Positions 25,032-33,754 are shown, numbered from the stretch's first letter. The stretch: 64,000 nt of DNA from Leptobacterium flavescens (GCF_010671605.1 NZ_JAABOO010000001.1:558001-622000), one strand, 5' to 3'. Notes: a model not told the origin generated them from the sequence alone. Numbers and translations: made by a program.

Positions 25032-27815
25032 ATGATGAAGTACGTTATTTCCCTCTTGTTTATTATAGGGCTTATATCCAAAGGGTTGTCACAGGAATCT
25101 CTCCCTCATGCCTTTTTAAAAAGTGCCAGTAAAATAGAATTTCAGCAAATACCAGGAGGGTTTTACCTCATAAAAAGTACGGATATTAAACAGTTTTGTA
25201 TTAAAAATAAAGCAGAGCTGATCCAAAAACATCAGGGTAATTTTTATGTGATAAAGACCACTCAGAACATTACACTTTCTTCTTCTGATGTTTTTTTTGA
25301 AATAGATAACAAATGGAAGCTGGCACCCGCTCTTCTTTCGGAATATCAGGAAGGATTGCCGAGATCCAGGCGAAAGAAAACACGGGTTTCCGTTCATACT
25401 TTAAACAAAGACGTTTTTAAGTCGGGATGGATATACAACTACCGGAATAATTATGTGGTAGATGTTACTCCTGCAGAACTGGAGCAACTACTGGAAAATG
25501 AAAACGTAAGCCGTATAGATCTTTACCGAAGACCAAGAGTGGAGACTCCGGTTGTTGAGAACGATATCAGTGTAAACAGGATCAACAAGGTGCATCGCCT
25601 CTATCCGGAAATTAACGGAGAAGATCTGGTTGTTTCGGTTAAGGAATTACTATTTGATGTAAACGATATAGATTTCAGGAACCGGATCCGACTGGTAGGA
25701 ACCGAAGCGGAAGAGACCGAACAACACGCTTCCCTTATCGGAACAGTGATCGGAGGAGGCGGAAATTCTTCTTCACGCGGACGTGGAGTAGCTAATGCCG
25801 TTACGCTAAGCTCCTCCAGTTTTTTACAATTATTCCCAGACGATGAGCAGATATTAAGCAGTAATTCCATCTCGGTACAGAATCACTCTTATGGGGTGGG
25901 AATAGATAATCAATATGGTAATGAAGCAGCAGCTTATGATACGAATACAAATACCCTTCCTACCATATTGCATATTTTCTCTTCCGGTAACAGCGGGAAC
26001 CTGACCTCAGAAAATGGCCCGTATGCCGGGATCCCGAATTTTGCCAATCAGACCGGGAACTTTAAAATGGCTAAAAACATAATTACCGTGGGTGCCATAA
26101 ATCGTGATGGTGTGATTGATGAGCGGAGCTCCAGGGGTCCTGCCTATGATGGAAGGGTAAAACCCGAAATGGTTTCCTATGCTCCGGGAGGAACATCAGA
26201 TGCCGCTGCACTGGTTTCCGGAACCGCTATATTATTGCAACAACAATATCAGGAAAACAACAATCAACTCCCTCCCTCTTCTTTGGTAAAAGCAGTATTA
26301 ATTGCCGGGTCTGATGATGTCGGACCGGTTGGAATAGATTTTCTGTCGGGATACGGGAATTTAAATGCAGGGCAGAGCATAGAGATCATGAGGAACGATC
26401 TTTTTATTGAGGACAGGATCGCTGCAAGCGAATCAAAAGATTTTGTGATCAGTGTTCCTGCCAATACCAGTCTGCTCAAAATTGCACTTACATGGAATGA
26501 TCCCGCGGCAAATCCCGGAGACCAAACTGCATTGGTAAACGATCTGGATATGAGTCTCAACAACGGAGGGAATACCTGGTTACCCTGGGTTCTGAACTCT
26601 AATGCAGATATCAATTTGCTTTCTCAACAGGCACAGCGGGCCGAAGACCACCTCAACAATGTAGAATTTATCACACTTGATAATCCGGCAGCAGGAAGTT
26701 ACACCATCACCATAAACGGTACTGATATTGCAGGAAACGGGCAGGATTTTTCAGTAGCTTATCAATTCATTGCATCTGATGAGTTCAGTTGGTCCTTCCC
26801 TACTTCTACTGATGCACTTGAAAGTAATATTGAAAATATTGTACGATGGGATAACAGTTTTTCGGAAAGTACCGCAACCCTGGAGTACAACCTCAACGAT
26901 ACCGGATGGCAGCTCCTTGACGATCAGGTGGATCTCCAGAGTGACCTGTTCAGATGGCCTGTTGAAGATATTGGTGGAAGTGCGCGCCTCAGAATGACGG
27001 TAGGTAATCAGCAGTTTGAATCGGAGAATTTTGGTATTTCTCCCGAATTGCTTCCGCGGGTACTGTTTAATTGCGACGAAGAGTTGCTACTCGGATGGAG
27101 TGAAGTACCCAACGCCACTGCCTATAATGTACGTTTTCTGGATGATCGTTATATGGAGATCACTCAAACAGTAACCGATACCACCGCCCTTCTGGTCAAA
27201 GCCGATTTTCAGGAATCCTTCTTTTCCGTAGAGGCTGTCTTTGACGATGTACAGGGAAAAAGAGGAAGAGCGATAGATTACGAATTACAGGGAGTAGACT
27301 GTTATTTCAGTAATTTCTTTGCTTTCCTGGCGGATGACAGTTTTGTGAGTACAACTCTTAATTTGAGTACTTCCATCAATGTAAGCCAGGTGATCTTTGA
27401 AAAAACTAACGGAGGGAACACAGAAACCATTGCTGTTTTTGATCCGCCCTTTGAGGAACTTTCACTTAGTTTTGACGATCCGAATTTGATAAGCGGCACC
27501 AATACCTATCGTGCCACCATTATCCTGGAAGACGGAACCCGCATACAAACAGATCCTGCCGAAATTTTTATTCCTATGGAAAATACATTGATCCTGTTCC
27601 CCAATCCGATAAGTGCGGGAAGCGATCTGAACGTAATCTCTATAGGAGCCGATCAGACTTTTGAGATTGTGGATCTTAGCGGACGCGTGGTTGAAAAAGG
27701 AGAGATCTCCTTTATCAATGAACTAGTGGATATTGAACTGAGGCCAGGGTTTTACATCTTCAGGACCATAAGGGACGGAAGGACTGTCGAAGCCCGTAAA
27801 TTCATTGTTAATTAG
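25032..27815 (+). CDS. S8 subtilisin-like serine protease with T9SS sorting domain
   Basis: 927 residues with a signal peptide (about 1-20, ending GLSQ). A propeptide-like region runs to about 185, then the S8 domain: H232 in EQHASLIGTVIGGGGN, oxyanion Asn in FSSGNSGN, and S389 in GGTSDAAALVSGTA. The first catalytic Asp is not in the usual D-S/T-G context; the corresponding segment is SVKELLFDVNDIDF, so D209 (or D212) is the best candidate. A beta-sandwich domain and other beta-rich modules follow, and the end (LFPNPISAGSDLNV ... ARKFIVN) is a type A T9SS sorting domain. Predicted cell-surface or secreted. Its stop overlaps the tail of the DUF2851 gene by 8 bp, tail to tail. Confidence 0.9.
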   Translation: MMKYVISLLFIIGLISKGLSQESLPHAFLKSASKIEFQQIPGGFYLIKSTDIKQFCIKNKAELIQKHQGNFYVIKTTQNITLSSSDVFFEIDNKWKLAPALLSEYQEGLPRSRRKKTRVSVHTLNKDVFKSGWIYNYRNNYVVDVTPAELEQLLENENVSRIDLYRRPRVETPVVENDISVNRINKVHRLYPEINGEDLVVSVKELLFDVNDIDFRNRIRLVGTEAEETEQHASLIGTVIGGGGNSSSRGRGVANAVTLSSSSFLQLFPDDEQILSSNSISVQNHSYGVGIDNQYGNEAAAYDTNTNTLPTILHIFSSGNSGNLTSENGPYAGIPNFANQTGNFKMAKNIITVGAINRDGVIDERSSRGPAYDGRVKPEMVSYAPGGTSDAAALVSGTAILLQQQYQENNNQLPPSSLVKAVLIAGSDDVGPVGIDFLSGYGNLNAGQSIEIMRNDLFIEDRIAASESKDFVISVPANTSLLKIALTWNDPAANPGDQTALVNDLDMSLNNGGNTWLPWVLNSNADINLLSQQAQRAEDHLNNVEFITLDNPAAGSYTITINGTDIAGNGQDFSVAYQFIASDEFSWSFPTSTDALESNIENIVRWDNSFSESTATLEYNLNDTGWQLLDDQVDLQSDLFRWPVEDIGGSARLRMTVGNQQFESENFGISPELLPRVLFNCDEELLLGWSEVPNATAYNVRFLDDRYMEITQTVTDTTALLVKADFQESFFSVEAVFDDVQGKRGRAIDYELQGVDCYFSNFFAFLADDSFVSTTLNLSTSINVSQVIFEKTNGGNTETIAVFDPPFEELSLSFDDPNLISGTNTYRATIILEDGTRIQTDPAEIFIPMENTLILFPNPISAGSDLNVISIGADQTFEIVDLSGRVVEKGEISFINELVDIELRPGFYIFRTIRDGRTVEARKFIVN

Positions 27816-29094
27816 CAGATCTGTTCAGGATCGTATTCCCAATATTGCAGCTAAGGCATCTGTTTTTACTGCAATACTCATCATAAAGTTGTATAAACGC
27901 CTGACTATCTTTGGCCGAAGCCGATTCCAGATGAAGGCGATCGAATCTGTTGGTAATACTATTCTTTTCCGCTTTAAGGGAAGCAATTAATTTAAGAAAA
28001 GTGTCGTTCTCCTCTTTTCCCATACTCTTTGCATAACAGAATTTAAGGGGTATTACGGTATTGATGATCAGCAGGGAAATAAATTCTTTGGATAATTTTT
28101 TATCTGAAGAAGCGGATTCTTTTCCGAAAGTATAGTGATCCTTCCAGTAAACCGATGCTGATACGCGGAACAGTTCGAAAAAATCATCTGTCGTATTGCA
28201 GCGAAGGATCTCTGAAAACAAATTCCGGTGTTTGTGATACAAACCGGCAAACTGGGAAAGCCGGATTGTCGGGAAATTTACCGGTCTCAATCTAAAAAAA
28301 ACTGGGCCGGAACTCAATTCATAAAGGGAATTGAATTTTCGCTTTATATAGTGGTATTCCTTTTTTAGAGATGTACGATAATCGTCATCAATATCCTCTT
28401 CCTTCTCCAGAAAACCGGCAACTCCGAACAAAAGTGCTTCCAGGGAAAACACCTTATGTTGAAGTTTACGAACGATATTAAAATCTATGATAGCTGACAT
28501 CTGATAAAAAGCCTGTCCGTTTATTTTCAAACCGAAATTCTTAAGCAGCATTCTAAAAAGGACTGCTTCCCAATCATTATGAGTATCTTCCAGTTCCTGC
28601 ATAATAAATGCCGACTTCTGTTCCAGTCTTTCGATATAAAGACGCTCTTTCCAGCTCTCCAGAATAAATTTATCCGTGTTGACTATCTGCTTCTCACAAT
28701 TAATAAAACTCTTTCCTTTTTTAAAAAGCCATTCATAGTTGGAAAGCAGATGTTCCTCCACCCGGTTCTTTAATTCCAGAGTGGGGATAATACTGTTATC
28801 CGACCGGAAAATAGCTATATCGTCTTCCCAGACCACGTGCAGGATCACATTGTCATAAGCCTTATCTTTTTGGTGATGGTGGGCATACCAATCGGAAGAC
28901 CTTAGGTGAATTTCAACATTTCCGGCCCACAACTGATCATCCAAAGATATCTTTGCATTGAAAAAATCAGGCCCGGAATTGTGATTGTGTACTCCTACCG
29001 AAAAAATTTGAAGTCGCTCACCACGGGTTGTATATAAATTTGTATTTTCAAAGCGTCCAAACTTCCACAAGTAATGTAAAAACTCCTCTTTCAT
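27808..29094 (-). CDS. DUF2851 family protein
   Basis: 428 residues, matching a family found mostly in Bacteroidota. The N-terminal part carries the recognisable segments HNHNSGPDFFNAKI, WAGNVEIHLRSSDWYAHHHQKD and YDNVILHVVWEDD. The C-terminus has three Cys in CSKNRCLSCNIG, a possible metal site. No signal peptide, so cytoplasmic. Function is not known to me. It is convergent with the subtilase (8-bp overlap) and divergent from the peroxiredoxin-like gene. Confidence 0.85.
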   Translation of the reverse strand: MKEEFLHYLWKFGRFENTNLYTTRGERLQIFSVGVHNHNSGPDFFNAKISLDDQLWAGNVEIHLRSSDWYAHHHQKDKAYDNVILHVVWEDDIAIFRSDNSIIPTLELKNRVEEHLLSNYEWLFKKGKSFINCEKQIVNTDKFILESWKERLYIERLEQKSAFIMQELEDTHNDWEAVLFRMLLKNFGLKINGQAFYQMSAIIDFNIVRKLQHKVFSLEALLFGVAGFLEKEEDIDDDYRTSLKKEYHYIKRKFNSLYELSSGPVFFRLRPVNFPTIRLSQFAGLYHKHRNLFSEILRCNTTDDFFELFRVSASVYWKDHYTFGKESASSDKKLSKEFISLLIINTVIPLKFCYAKSMGKEENDTFLKLIASLKAEKNSITNRFDRLHLESASAKDSQAFIQLYDEYCSKNRCLSCNIGNTILNRSAN

Positions 29095-29142
29095 TACAAA
29101 ATCAAGACTTAATTTACATTAAAAATAAAAATAATCTTACAA

Positions 29143-30012
29143 ATGATGATTAATTTTATTAAATCCCTCTTTATAAGCTTATTCCCTGTGTTTGGGTTAT
29201 ACGTCTTTATAGATTGTATTCTGAACCTTTTGTCGGACAGTTTTTTACTGGGGAATTTCGGAAGGATGCTCTGTGCTCTTGGTATTATCGTCTTTTTTGC
29301 GGCATTATTCCTGAAACCCGTAGCCAGAACGGAAAGAATTCCTGTCTCTTATACCCTTTTTATTGTTTTGACCTTTCTATTCAGTATGGTTAGCGATGTT
29401 ACCGAAAGGAATGTAACAATTAGCCATAGTCTGGTAAGCCTCCTGCTGTTAACGGGATGGTTCGTTTATCTCTGGTGGTATTCGTCTTTTGATGAAAGGG
29501 AGCAGGCCGAGATCTCGGTTGGAAGGTCCCTGCCCGAATTCTTTCTGGAGGATACCCATAAAAACGAGGTTCCCTCATCATCTTTTAAAGGCAAACCTTC
29601 CATTTATATATTTTACAGGGGAAACTGGTGCCCCTTGTGTATGGCACAGATCAGTGAGGTGGCCCAACAATACAGGGAACTGGAAAAACACGGAGCGCAG
29701 GTTGTTCTGATAAGTCCTCAACCTCACAAGTACAGTGCTTCGCTTGCCCGGAAATACGATCTGGGTTTTCATTTTATGGTGGATAGAAATAACAAGGCTG
29801 CAGAACTGCTTAACATTCACAGTGTAAACGGTATTCCTGCCGGATTTCAGTTGCTGGGTTATCAGAGCAATACGGTTATGCCTACCGTAATAATTACAGA
29901 TAAACAGGGAAAGGTAATCTTTGCCGATCTGACCGATAACTACAGAGTGCGCCCGGAACCGGAGACTTTTTTGAGGGTGTTACACACTCTTAACAACAAA
30001 AATGCCCGCTAA
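29143..30012 (+). CDS. Membrane-anchored peroxiredoxin-like (AhpC/TSA) protein
   Basis: 289 residues. The first 110 or so residues form about four hydrophobic helices, followed by a thioredoxin-fold AhpC/TSA domain (GRSLPEFFLEDTHKNEVPSS). The redox motif is NWCPLC with two cysteines, followed by QISEVAQQYRELEKHGAQVVLISPQ. It probably reduces peroxides or thiols on one side of the inner membrane. The fusion of several N-terminal TM helices with this domain is uncommon but seen in Bacteroidota. It ends in a terminator and is convergent with the rhodanese. Confidence 0.75.
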   Translation: MMINFIKSLFISLFPVFGLYVFIDCILNLLSDSFLLGNFGRMLCALGIIVFFAALFLKPVARTERIPVSYTLFIVLTFLFSMVSDVTERNVTISHSLVSLLLLTGWFVYLWWYSSFDEREQAEISVGRSLPEFFLEDTHKNEVPSSSFKGKPSIYIFYRGNWCPLCMAQISEVAQQYRELEKHGAQVVLISPQPHKYSASLARKYDLGFHFMVDRNNKAAELLNIHSVNGIPAGFQLLGYQSNTVMPTVIITDKQGKVIFADLTDNYRVRPEPETFLRVLHTLNNKNAR

Positions 30013-30028
30013 AAGCAGGCATTTTATT
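29997..30028 (+). terminator. Terminator overlapping the end of the peroxiredoxin-like gene
   Basis: AAAATGCC-C-GCT / AGC-A-GGCATTTT around an AAA loop (about 29999-30025), with one C-A mismatch. The stop codon lies inside the stem. The flanking A and T runs mean it may work for both this gene and the convergent rhodanese. Confidence 0.75.
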
Positions 30029-30046
30029 CTTTCTGATATTTGACAA

Positions 30047-30358
30047 TTACTCTGCAATCTCACCTTCCCATTCCATAAATCCGCCTTCCAGGTTATAAGT
30101 ATTTTCAAACCCTAACTGATTCATGATGGTACAGGCCTGTCCGCTTCTGTTACCGGACCTGCAGTAGATATAGTAATTTTTGGATTTATCGAGCTTCTGA
30201 ATTTCCTCCATAAATCCCTGTCCTAAATAAATATCTATATTGGTTGAATTCGGAATATATCCCTCTTCAACTTCTTCGGGAGTTCTGACATCCAGAATAA
30301 ACGCATTAGCATCTTTTTCCAGTTGTTCTACCCACTCTTCTTGTGTAAGATCTGCCAT
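30047..30358 (-). CDS. Rhodanese-like domain protein
   Basis: 103 residues from the ATG at 30358 (MADLTQEEWVEQLEKDANAFILDVRTPEEVEEG); the longer frame starts at TTG and was dropped. It is a single rhodanese domain with the active-site loop YCRSGNRSG, whose Cys would carry a persulfide. The N-terminal DVRTPEE is the family's CH2A-type motif. Cytoplasmic. It is 58 bp downstream of the thioredoxin-fold gene, same strand, consistent with a small redox/sulfur group. Confidence 0.88.
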   Translation of the reverse strand: MADLTQEEWVEQLEKDANAFILDVRTPEEVEEGYIPNSTNIDIYLGQGFMEEIQKLDKSKNYYIYCRSGNRSGQACTIMNQLGFENTYNLEGGFMEWEGEIAE

Positions 30359-30415
30359 TATAAATTTTTGCGTCAAAAATAAACAATAAAAGTTTCAAAA
30401 CCATTCAGCTATTCA

Positions 30416-31033
30416 TCAAACTTTAATGGAACACCCGATAGCTTTTGTACTATTGATCTTTATTTCTTTTCCATCCAGCATGGCTTCGATGGCATCTTCT
30501 ACATATTTGGTTTCTACAGCTTCAGCATCCTGATAATTATCATCGATAGCTCCGATATATCTCACCTTATTTCCTTTGGTTGTTTTTTCCAGTAAAAACA
30601 CATGAGGCGTACGGGTTGCTCCGTATTGAGGATATACTTTTTGTCCTTCATCCAGTAAATATGGGAAGGTGAAGCCCTTCTTCTCTGCTCTTTTGATCAT
30701 CTTCTCAAAACTATCTCCGGGCTGTACCTTAGGATTGTTAGGGTTGATGGCAACAACAGGAACTCCTTTAGTCTTATACTTTTTATCCAGAGCAATGATC
30801 CTGTCTTCATAGGCCTTGGCATATGGACAGGTATTACAGGTAAAAATAACAAGGTAACCTTTTGCATCATTAAAATCTGCCAGGGATACCATTTTCCCGT
30901 CAATATTTTTCAAACTAAAATCGGAGGCATAATCCCCAACTTTATAACCGTCTTCATAACTAAACGAATCTTTAGTGAATGAACTCGCTATTACTACAAG
31001 TAACAGCAGTATTACGCTTTTAATAGGTTTCAT
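30416..31033 (-). CDS. Exported thioredoxin-fold/AhpC-TSA protein
   Basis: 205 residues with an N-terminal hydrophobic signal (about residues 5-18). The domain follows the redoxin pattern: VGDYASDFSLKNIDGKMVSLADF, then the CxxC motif in TCNTCPYAKAYEDR, and later GATRTPHVFLL with the cis-Pro. Its place is the periplasm. Substrate unknown. It lies 6 bp downstream of the TlpA-like gene, so the two are almost surely co-transcribed. Confidence 0.82.
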   Translation of the reverse strand: MKPIKSVILLLLVVIASSFTKDSFSYEDGYKVGDYASDFSLKNIDGKMVSLADFNDAKGYLVIFTCNTCPYAKAYEDRIIALDKKYKTKGVPVVAINPNNPKVQPGDSFEKMIKRAEKKGFTFPYLLDEGQKVYPQYGATRTPHVFLLEKTTKGNKVRYIGAIDDNYQDAEAVETKYVEDAIEAMLDGKEIKINSTKAIGCSIKV

Positions 31034-31039
31034 TTGATG

Positions 31040-31600
31040 TTATTTTAAAAATTGTTGAACTGTATTTTCTAATTCTTCGTATTCAAAAGATCTTTCGTAA
31101 AATTCCCTTTTATCCTTATTGTAGATCAGGGTTGCCGGAATAGCCCCGGACCAATCTTCATTTACTTTAGGGATCCAGGTATTTTGTTTCGGATCATCAA
31201 GGGCTACAACTCTCGATTGTAATCCCCTTTTCTCAATAAAAGGGATAAGATGTGATTTGTACATCTTGGGAAAATCCATACTTACCAGGATCACTTCCAC
31301 CTTTTTGTTTTTGTATTCTGCGTTGATCTTTTCAAAATAAGGCAATTCCTTTATACACGGTTTACACCAGGTTGCCCAAAAATTAATTATATAGGTTTTA
31401 TCGTCTTTCTTATTTAACAAAGGCTCCAGGCCATCAAAATTGTAAACAGCCACAGATAAACTATCTTCAGCCAACACCTCTTTGGGTTCCAGCAGGGATA
31501 CATCTTCTTTATTTTCGGCCTTTTCCGGCTTACTATCCTCTGTTTTACAGCTAATTAAAAATACGAAAAATGCGAATATATATAGCCTTTTCATGATCAT
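31040..31600 (-). CDS. TlpA/ResA-like thioredoxin lipoprotein
   Basis: 186 residues. The signal peptide ends in FLISC (lipobox), then comes a Lys/Glu-rich linker. The thioredoxin domain has the active site FWATWCKPCIKELPYFEKIN (CKPC), and a cis-Pro region AIPATLIYN. Membrane-anchored periplasmic disulfide reductase type. Start may be the ATG at 31600 or 31594. It is divergent from marR with 124 bp between, and heads the redox group with the gene downstream. Confidence 0.85.
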   Translation of the reverse strand: MIMKRLYIFAFFVFLISCKTEDSKPEKAENKEDVSLLEPKEVLAEDSLSVAVYNFDGLEPLLNKKDDKTYIINFWATWCKPCIKELPYFEKINAEYKNKKVEVILVSMDFPKMYKSHLIPFIEKRGLQSRVVALDDPKQNTWIPKVNEDWSGAIPATLIYNKDKREFYERSFEYEELENTVQQFLK

Positions 31601-31694
31601 TATTTATAAAGTAAAAATATGCATCCTCAATTGCTGCCGTGCATTTTTAACAAAAAATTATCACTTAAACAGGGATGGAAAATAAAAATAAACA

Positions 31695-31721
31695 TACATT
31701 TGTCTATACAAATATTGTATA
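31695..31721 (+). promoter_or_regulatory. marR promoter -7 box and overlapping operator
   Basis: TACATTTG (31695-31702) is an exact TAnnTTTG box. Immediately downstream is the perfect inverted repeat TATACAA-ATA-TTGTATA (31705-31721), which ends 3 bp before the marR ATG at 31725. The repeat would cover the transcription start and the first bases of the leader, an ideal place for repression. The 7-3-7 size fits a MarR dimer. Autoregulation is inferred. Confidence 0.75.
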
Positions 31722-31724
31722 AAC

Positions 31725-32174
31725 ATGAATGTAAAGCAATACTTGAAAACCACAAAGGAGATCCCTCTTAAAAAGGAGACCTTAATTCACCTTATCCTTA
31801 TTCATAACAGGATCAAAGAAGCGGTTAGTGAGGTATTGAAACCCTTCGATATCTCCATTCAGCAATACAATGTTTTAAGAATACTCAGGGGGCAAAATAA
31901 AAAGCCGGCCAATCTGAGTACCATTAACGAAAGAATGGTAAGTAAGATGAGTAACACGACCCGTCTTGTCGATAAACTGATCTCGAAAGGCTTGGTGGAC
32001 AGATCTGTATGCCCTACTAACAGGAGAAAAGTAGAGATCCTGATCACTAATGACGGACTGGACGCTCTTGCTAAAATGGATGAAGCAGTTGACGGTGCAG
32101 AAGATTTTCTGACCGGCGACTTTAATGATAACGAGCTTAAGACGCTCAATGCACTTTTAAATAAATTTAAATAA
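31725..32174 (+). CDS. MarR-family transcriptional regulator
   Basis: 149 residues with the winged-helix MarR layout: N-terminal dimerisation helix (LIHLILIHNRIKEAVSEVLKPFDIS), helix-turn-helix around 60-95 (LSTINERMVSKMSNTTRLVDKLISKGLVDR) and the wing with CPTNRRKVEILIT. A Cys in the wing region (SVCPTNRRK) could sense oxidants, as in OhrR-type regulators, but this is speculation. It is the first gene of an apparent operon with a nitroreductase (4-bp gap) and YceI (37-bp gap), and a likely self-operator precedes it. Confidence 0.9.
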   Translation: MNVKQYLKTTKEIPLKKETLIHLILIHNRIKEAVSEVLKPFDISIQQYNVLRILRGQNKKPANLSTINERMVSKMSNTTRLVDKLISKGLVDRSVCPTNRRKVEILITNDGLDALAKMDEAVDGAEDFLTGDFNDNELKTLNALLNKFK

Positions 32175-32178
32175 TTAC

Positions 32179-32811
32179 ATGAACGAGTATATTGAAAGCC
32201 TCCGTTGGAGGTATGCGACCAAGAAATTTGACAACCAAAAAAAGGTATCTGAGGAAGATTTGAATACCCTAAAAGAAGCGATACGTTTAACGGCTTCTTC
32301 TTACGGGCTTCAGCCCTATCGCATCCTGATCGTTGAGGATCCGGAAATAAGAAAAGAACTGCAACCTGCTTCCTGGGGGCAAACCCAGATAGTAGATGCG
32401 TCTCACCTTATAGTATTTTGTACTGAAAGGGAAGTAAACGACGATTTTATAGACCACTATCTCGAAAACATAAGCAGTACCCGGAAAGTGGCTATTGAGG
32501 ATCTCAAGGATTACGGCAATTTTATGAAATCCAAGATCACTCCCCTCGATCCGGATGTTAAACAGAACTGGAGCACAAGACAGGCTTATATTGCCCTGGG
32601 TAATCTTCTGTCTGCTGCAGCTCAGCTTAAAATAGACAGCTGCCCGATAGAAGGTTTCTCTCCGGAAAAATACGACGAGATCCTCGGATTAAAGGAAAAG
32701 GGGCTTTCATCTGTTGTAGTGGCTGCCATTGGTTACCGCTCTCAGGAAGATCAGACCCAGCATTTCGCCAAAGTGCGAAAACCGGCACAGGAGTTATTTA
32801 TAACTATATAA
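32179..32811 (+). CDS. NAD(P)H-dependent nitroreductase-family oxidoreductase
   Basis: 210 residues, FMN-dependent nitroreductase fold (NfsB/YdgI type). The N-terminus has RWRYATKKFDNQKKVSEEDL and the FMN/substrate region LTASSYGLQPYRILIVED, both typical. LGNLLSAAAQLKIDSCPIEGF and the final GYRSQEDQTQHFAKVRKP complete the pattern. It probably reduces quinones or nitro compounds in the cytoplasm. It lies 4 bp after marR, so the regulator very likely controls it. Confidence 0.9.
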   Translation: MNEYIESLRWRYATKKFDNQKKVSEEDLNTLKEAIRLTASSYGLQPYRILIVEDPEIRKELQPASWGQTQIVDASHLIVFCTEREVNDDFIDHYLENISSTRKVAIEDLKDYGNFMKSKITPLDPDVKQNWSTRQAYIALGNLLSAAAQLKIDSCPIEGFSPEKYDEILGLKEKGLSSVVVAAIGYRSQEDQTQHFAKVRKPAQELFITI

Positions 32812-32848
32812 ACCCTCAATTGAACATTAACATTAAACAAAAAGGAAA

Positions 32849-33427
32849 ATGAAAAACAAAGTAGTAAAAATTGCATTGACTCTGGTAGTAGCCTTTAGTA
32901 CTCTTGCATTCACATCGGCTATTGCAGATAAAAAAGAAATCAAGGCAGATAAAAGTAAGATTACCTGGAAAGGATATAAAGTAACCGGTTCTCACGAAGG
33001 GACCATTGCTCTGAAAAGCGGTTTCTTTAATTTTGACGGTGATAAGCTGGTTGGAGGTGAATTTGAAGTAGATATGACTTCCCTTACCAGTACGGATCTT
33101 TCCGGAAAGTATCAGGCTAATCTTAACGGTCACCTGAAGTCTGACGATTTCTTTGGTGTTGAGAATTTCCCAACTGCTAAACTGGTGATCAAAAAAGCTA
33201 AAGCTAACGGTAAAAATTCCTATAAAGTTACAGGAGACCTTACCATCAAGGGAAAAACAAATCCAATTGCTTTCGATCTTTCGGTTTACGGAAGTAAAGC
33301 TACTGCTTCGTTAAAAGTAGACAGAGCCAAGTACGATATCAGATATGGTTCTGGAAGTTTCTTTGATAATTTAGGAGATAAAACAATCTACGACGAGTTC
33401 GATCTTGTGGTAGATCTTCAATTCTAA
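32849..33427 (+). CDS. YceI-family lipid-binding protein, exported
   Basis: 192 residues with a signal peptide (about 1-25). The YceI beta-barrel pattern is clear: KSKITWKGYKVTGSHEGTI, GGEFEVDMTSLTSTDL, HLKSDDFFGVENFPTAKL, KVTGDLTIKGKTNPI. The family includes periplasmic lipocalin-like isoprenoid-binding proteins. The genetic pairing marR-nitroreductase-yceI is one I recognise as recurring in Flavobacteriaceae; the shared role may concern quinones or isoprenoids. A strong terminator follows. Confidence 0.9.
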   Translation: MKNKVVKIALTLVVAFSTLAFTSAIADKKEIKADKSKITWKGYKVTGSHEGTIALKSGFFNFDGDKLVGGEFEVDMTSLTSTDLSGKYQANLNGHLKSDDFFGVENFPTAKLVIKKAKANGKNSYKVTGDLTIKGKTNPIAFDLSVYGSKATASLKVDRAKYDIRYGSGSFFDNLGDKTIYDEFDLVVDLQF

Positions 33428-33450
33428 GTATCAAATGATTAATAGCGATG

Positions 33451-33484
33451 AAAAGCCCTGACATTAATGCCAGGGCTTTTCTAT
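33451..33484 (+). terminator. Terminator of the marR-yceI operon
   Basis: AAAAGCCCTG (33451-33460) and CAGGGCTTTT (33471-33480) form a perfect 10-bp stem with a 10-nt loop that is itself near-palindromic (CATTAATG). Confidence 0.92.
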
Positions 33485-33642
33485 TGAACGGATAATTTGT
33501 CAAAAGCATTGTTAGAACCACTTTATTATCAATTTTCAACCAACCATCCGGAATAAATATTGAATATGTCGTGCCTGTATGATACTTTATTTGTTATATA
33601 AGACACAATAAAAAAGAAAAGGTTTAAAAATTTTATAAAAGC

Positions 33643-33673
33643 ATTTTTCGATCGAAAAATATTTTTATCTTTG
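33643..33673 (+). promoter_or_regulatory. trp operon promoter with 18-bp palindrome
   Basis: TATCTTTG (33666-33673) is an exact TAnnTTTG box, 18 bp upstream of the leader peptide ATG. Just upstream lies ATTTTTCGATCGAAAAAT (33643-33660), a perfect 18-bp palindrome that occupies the place of the -33 element. No TTG is visible there. The palindrome may be an operator or simply AT-rich symmetry around CGATCG. Confidence 0.6.
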
Positions 33674-33691
33674 GCTCAATAATTTTGAAAA

Positions 33692-33754
33692 ATGAATCAA
33701 ATTTTAAACAATAACTGGTGGTGGTGCTTACGAAATTCCAAAGTCGTGAGTTAA
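33692..33754 (+). CDS. trpL: trp operon leader peptide (WWW)
   Basis: A 20-codon frame from ATG 33692 to TAA 33752-33754, with the core NNNWWWC: three consecutive TGG codons at 33716-33724, positions 9-11 of the peptide. It starts 18 bp after the -7 box and lies about 90 bp upstream of trpE, followed by an intrinsic terminator. This is the arrangement of ribosome-mediated transcription attenuation: ribosomes stall at the Trp codons when charged tRNA-Trp is scarce, which prevents terminator formation. Too short for standard gene callers. The functional reading is inferred from sequence and from the enteric trp leader. Confidence 0.9.
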   Translation: MNQILNNNWWWCLRNSKVVS

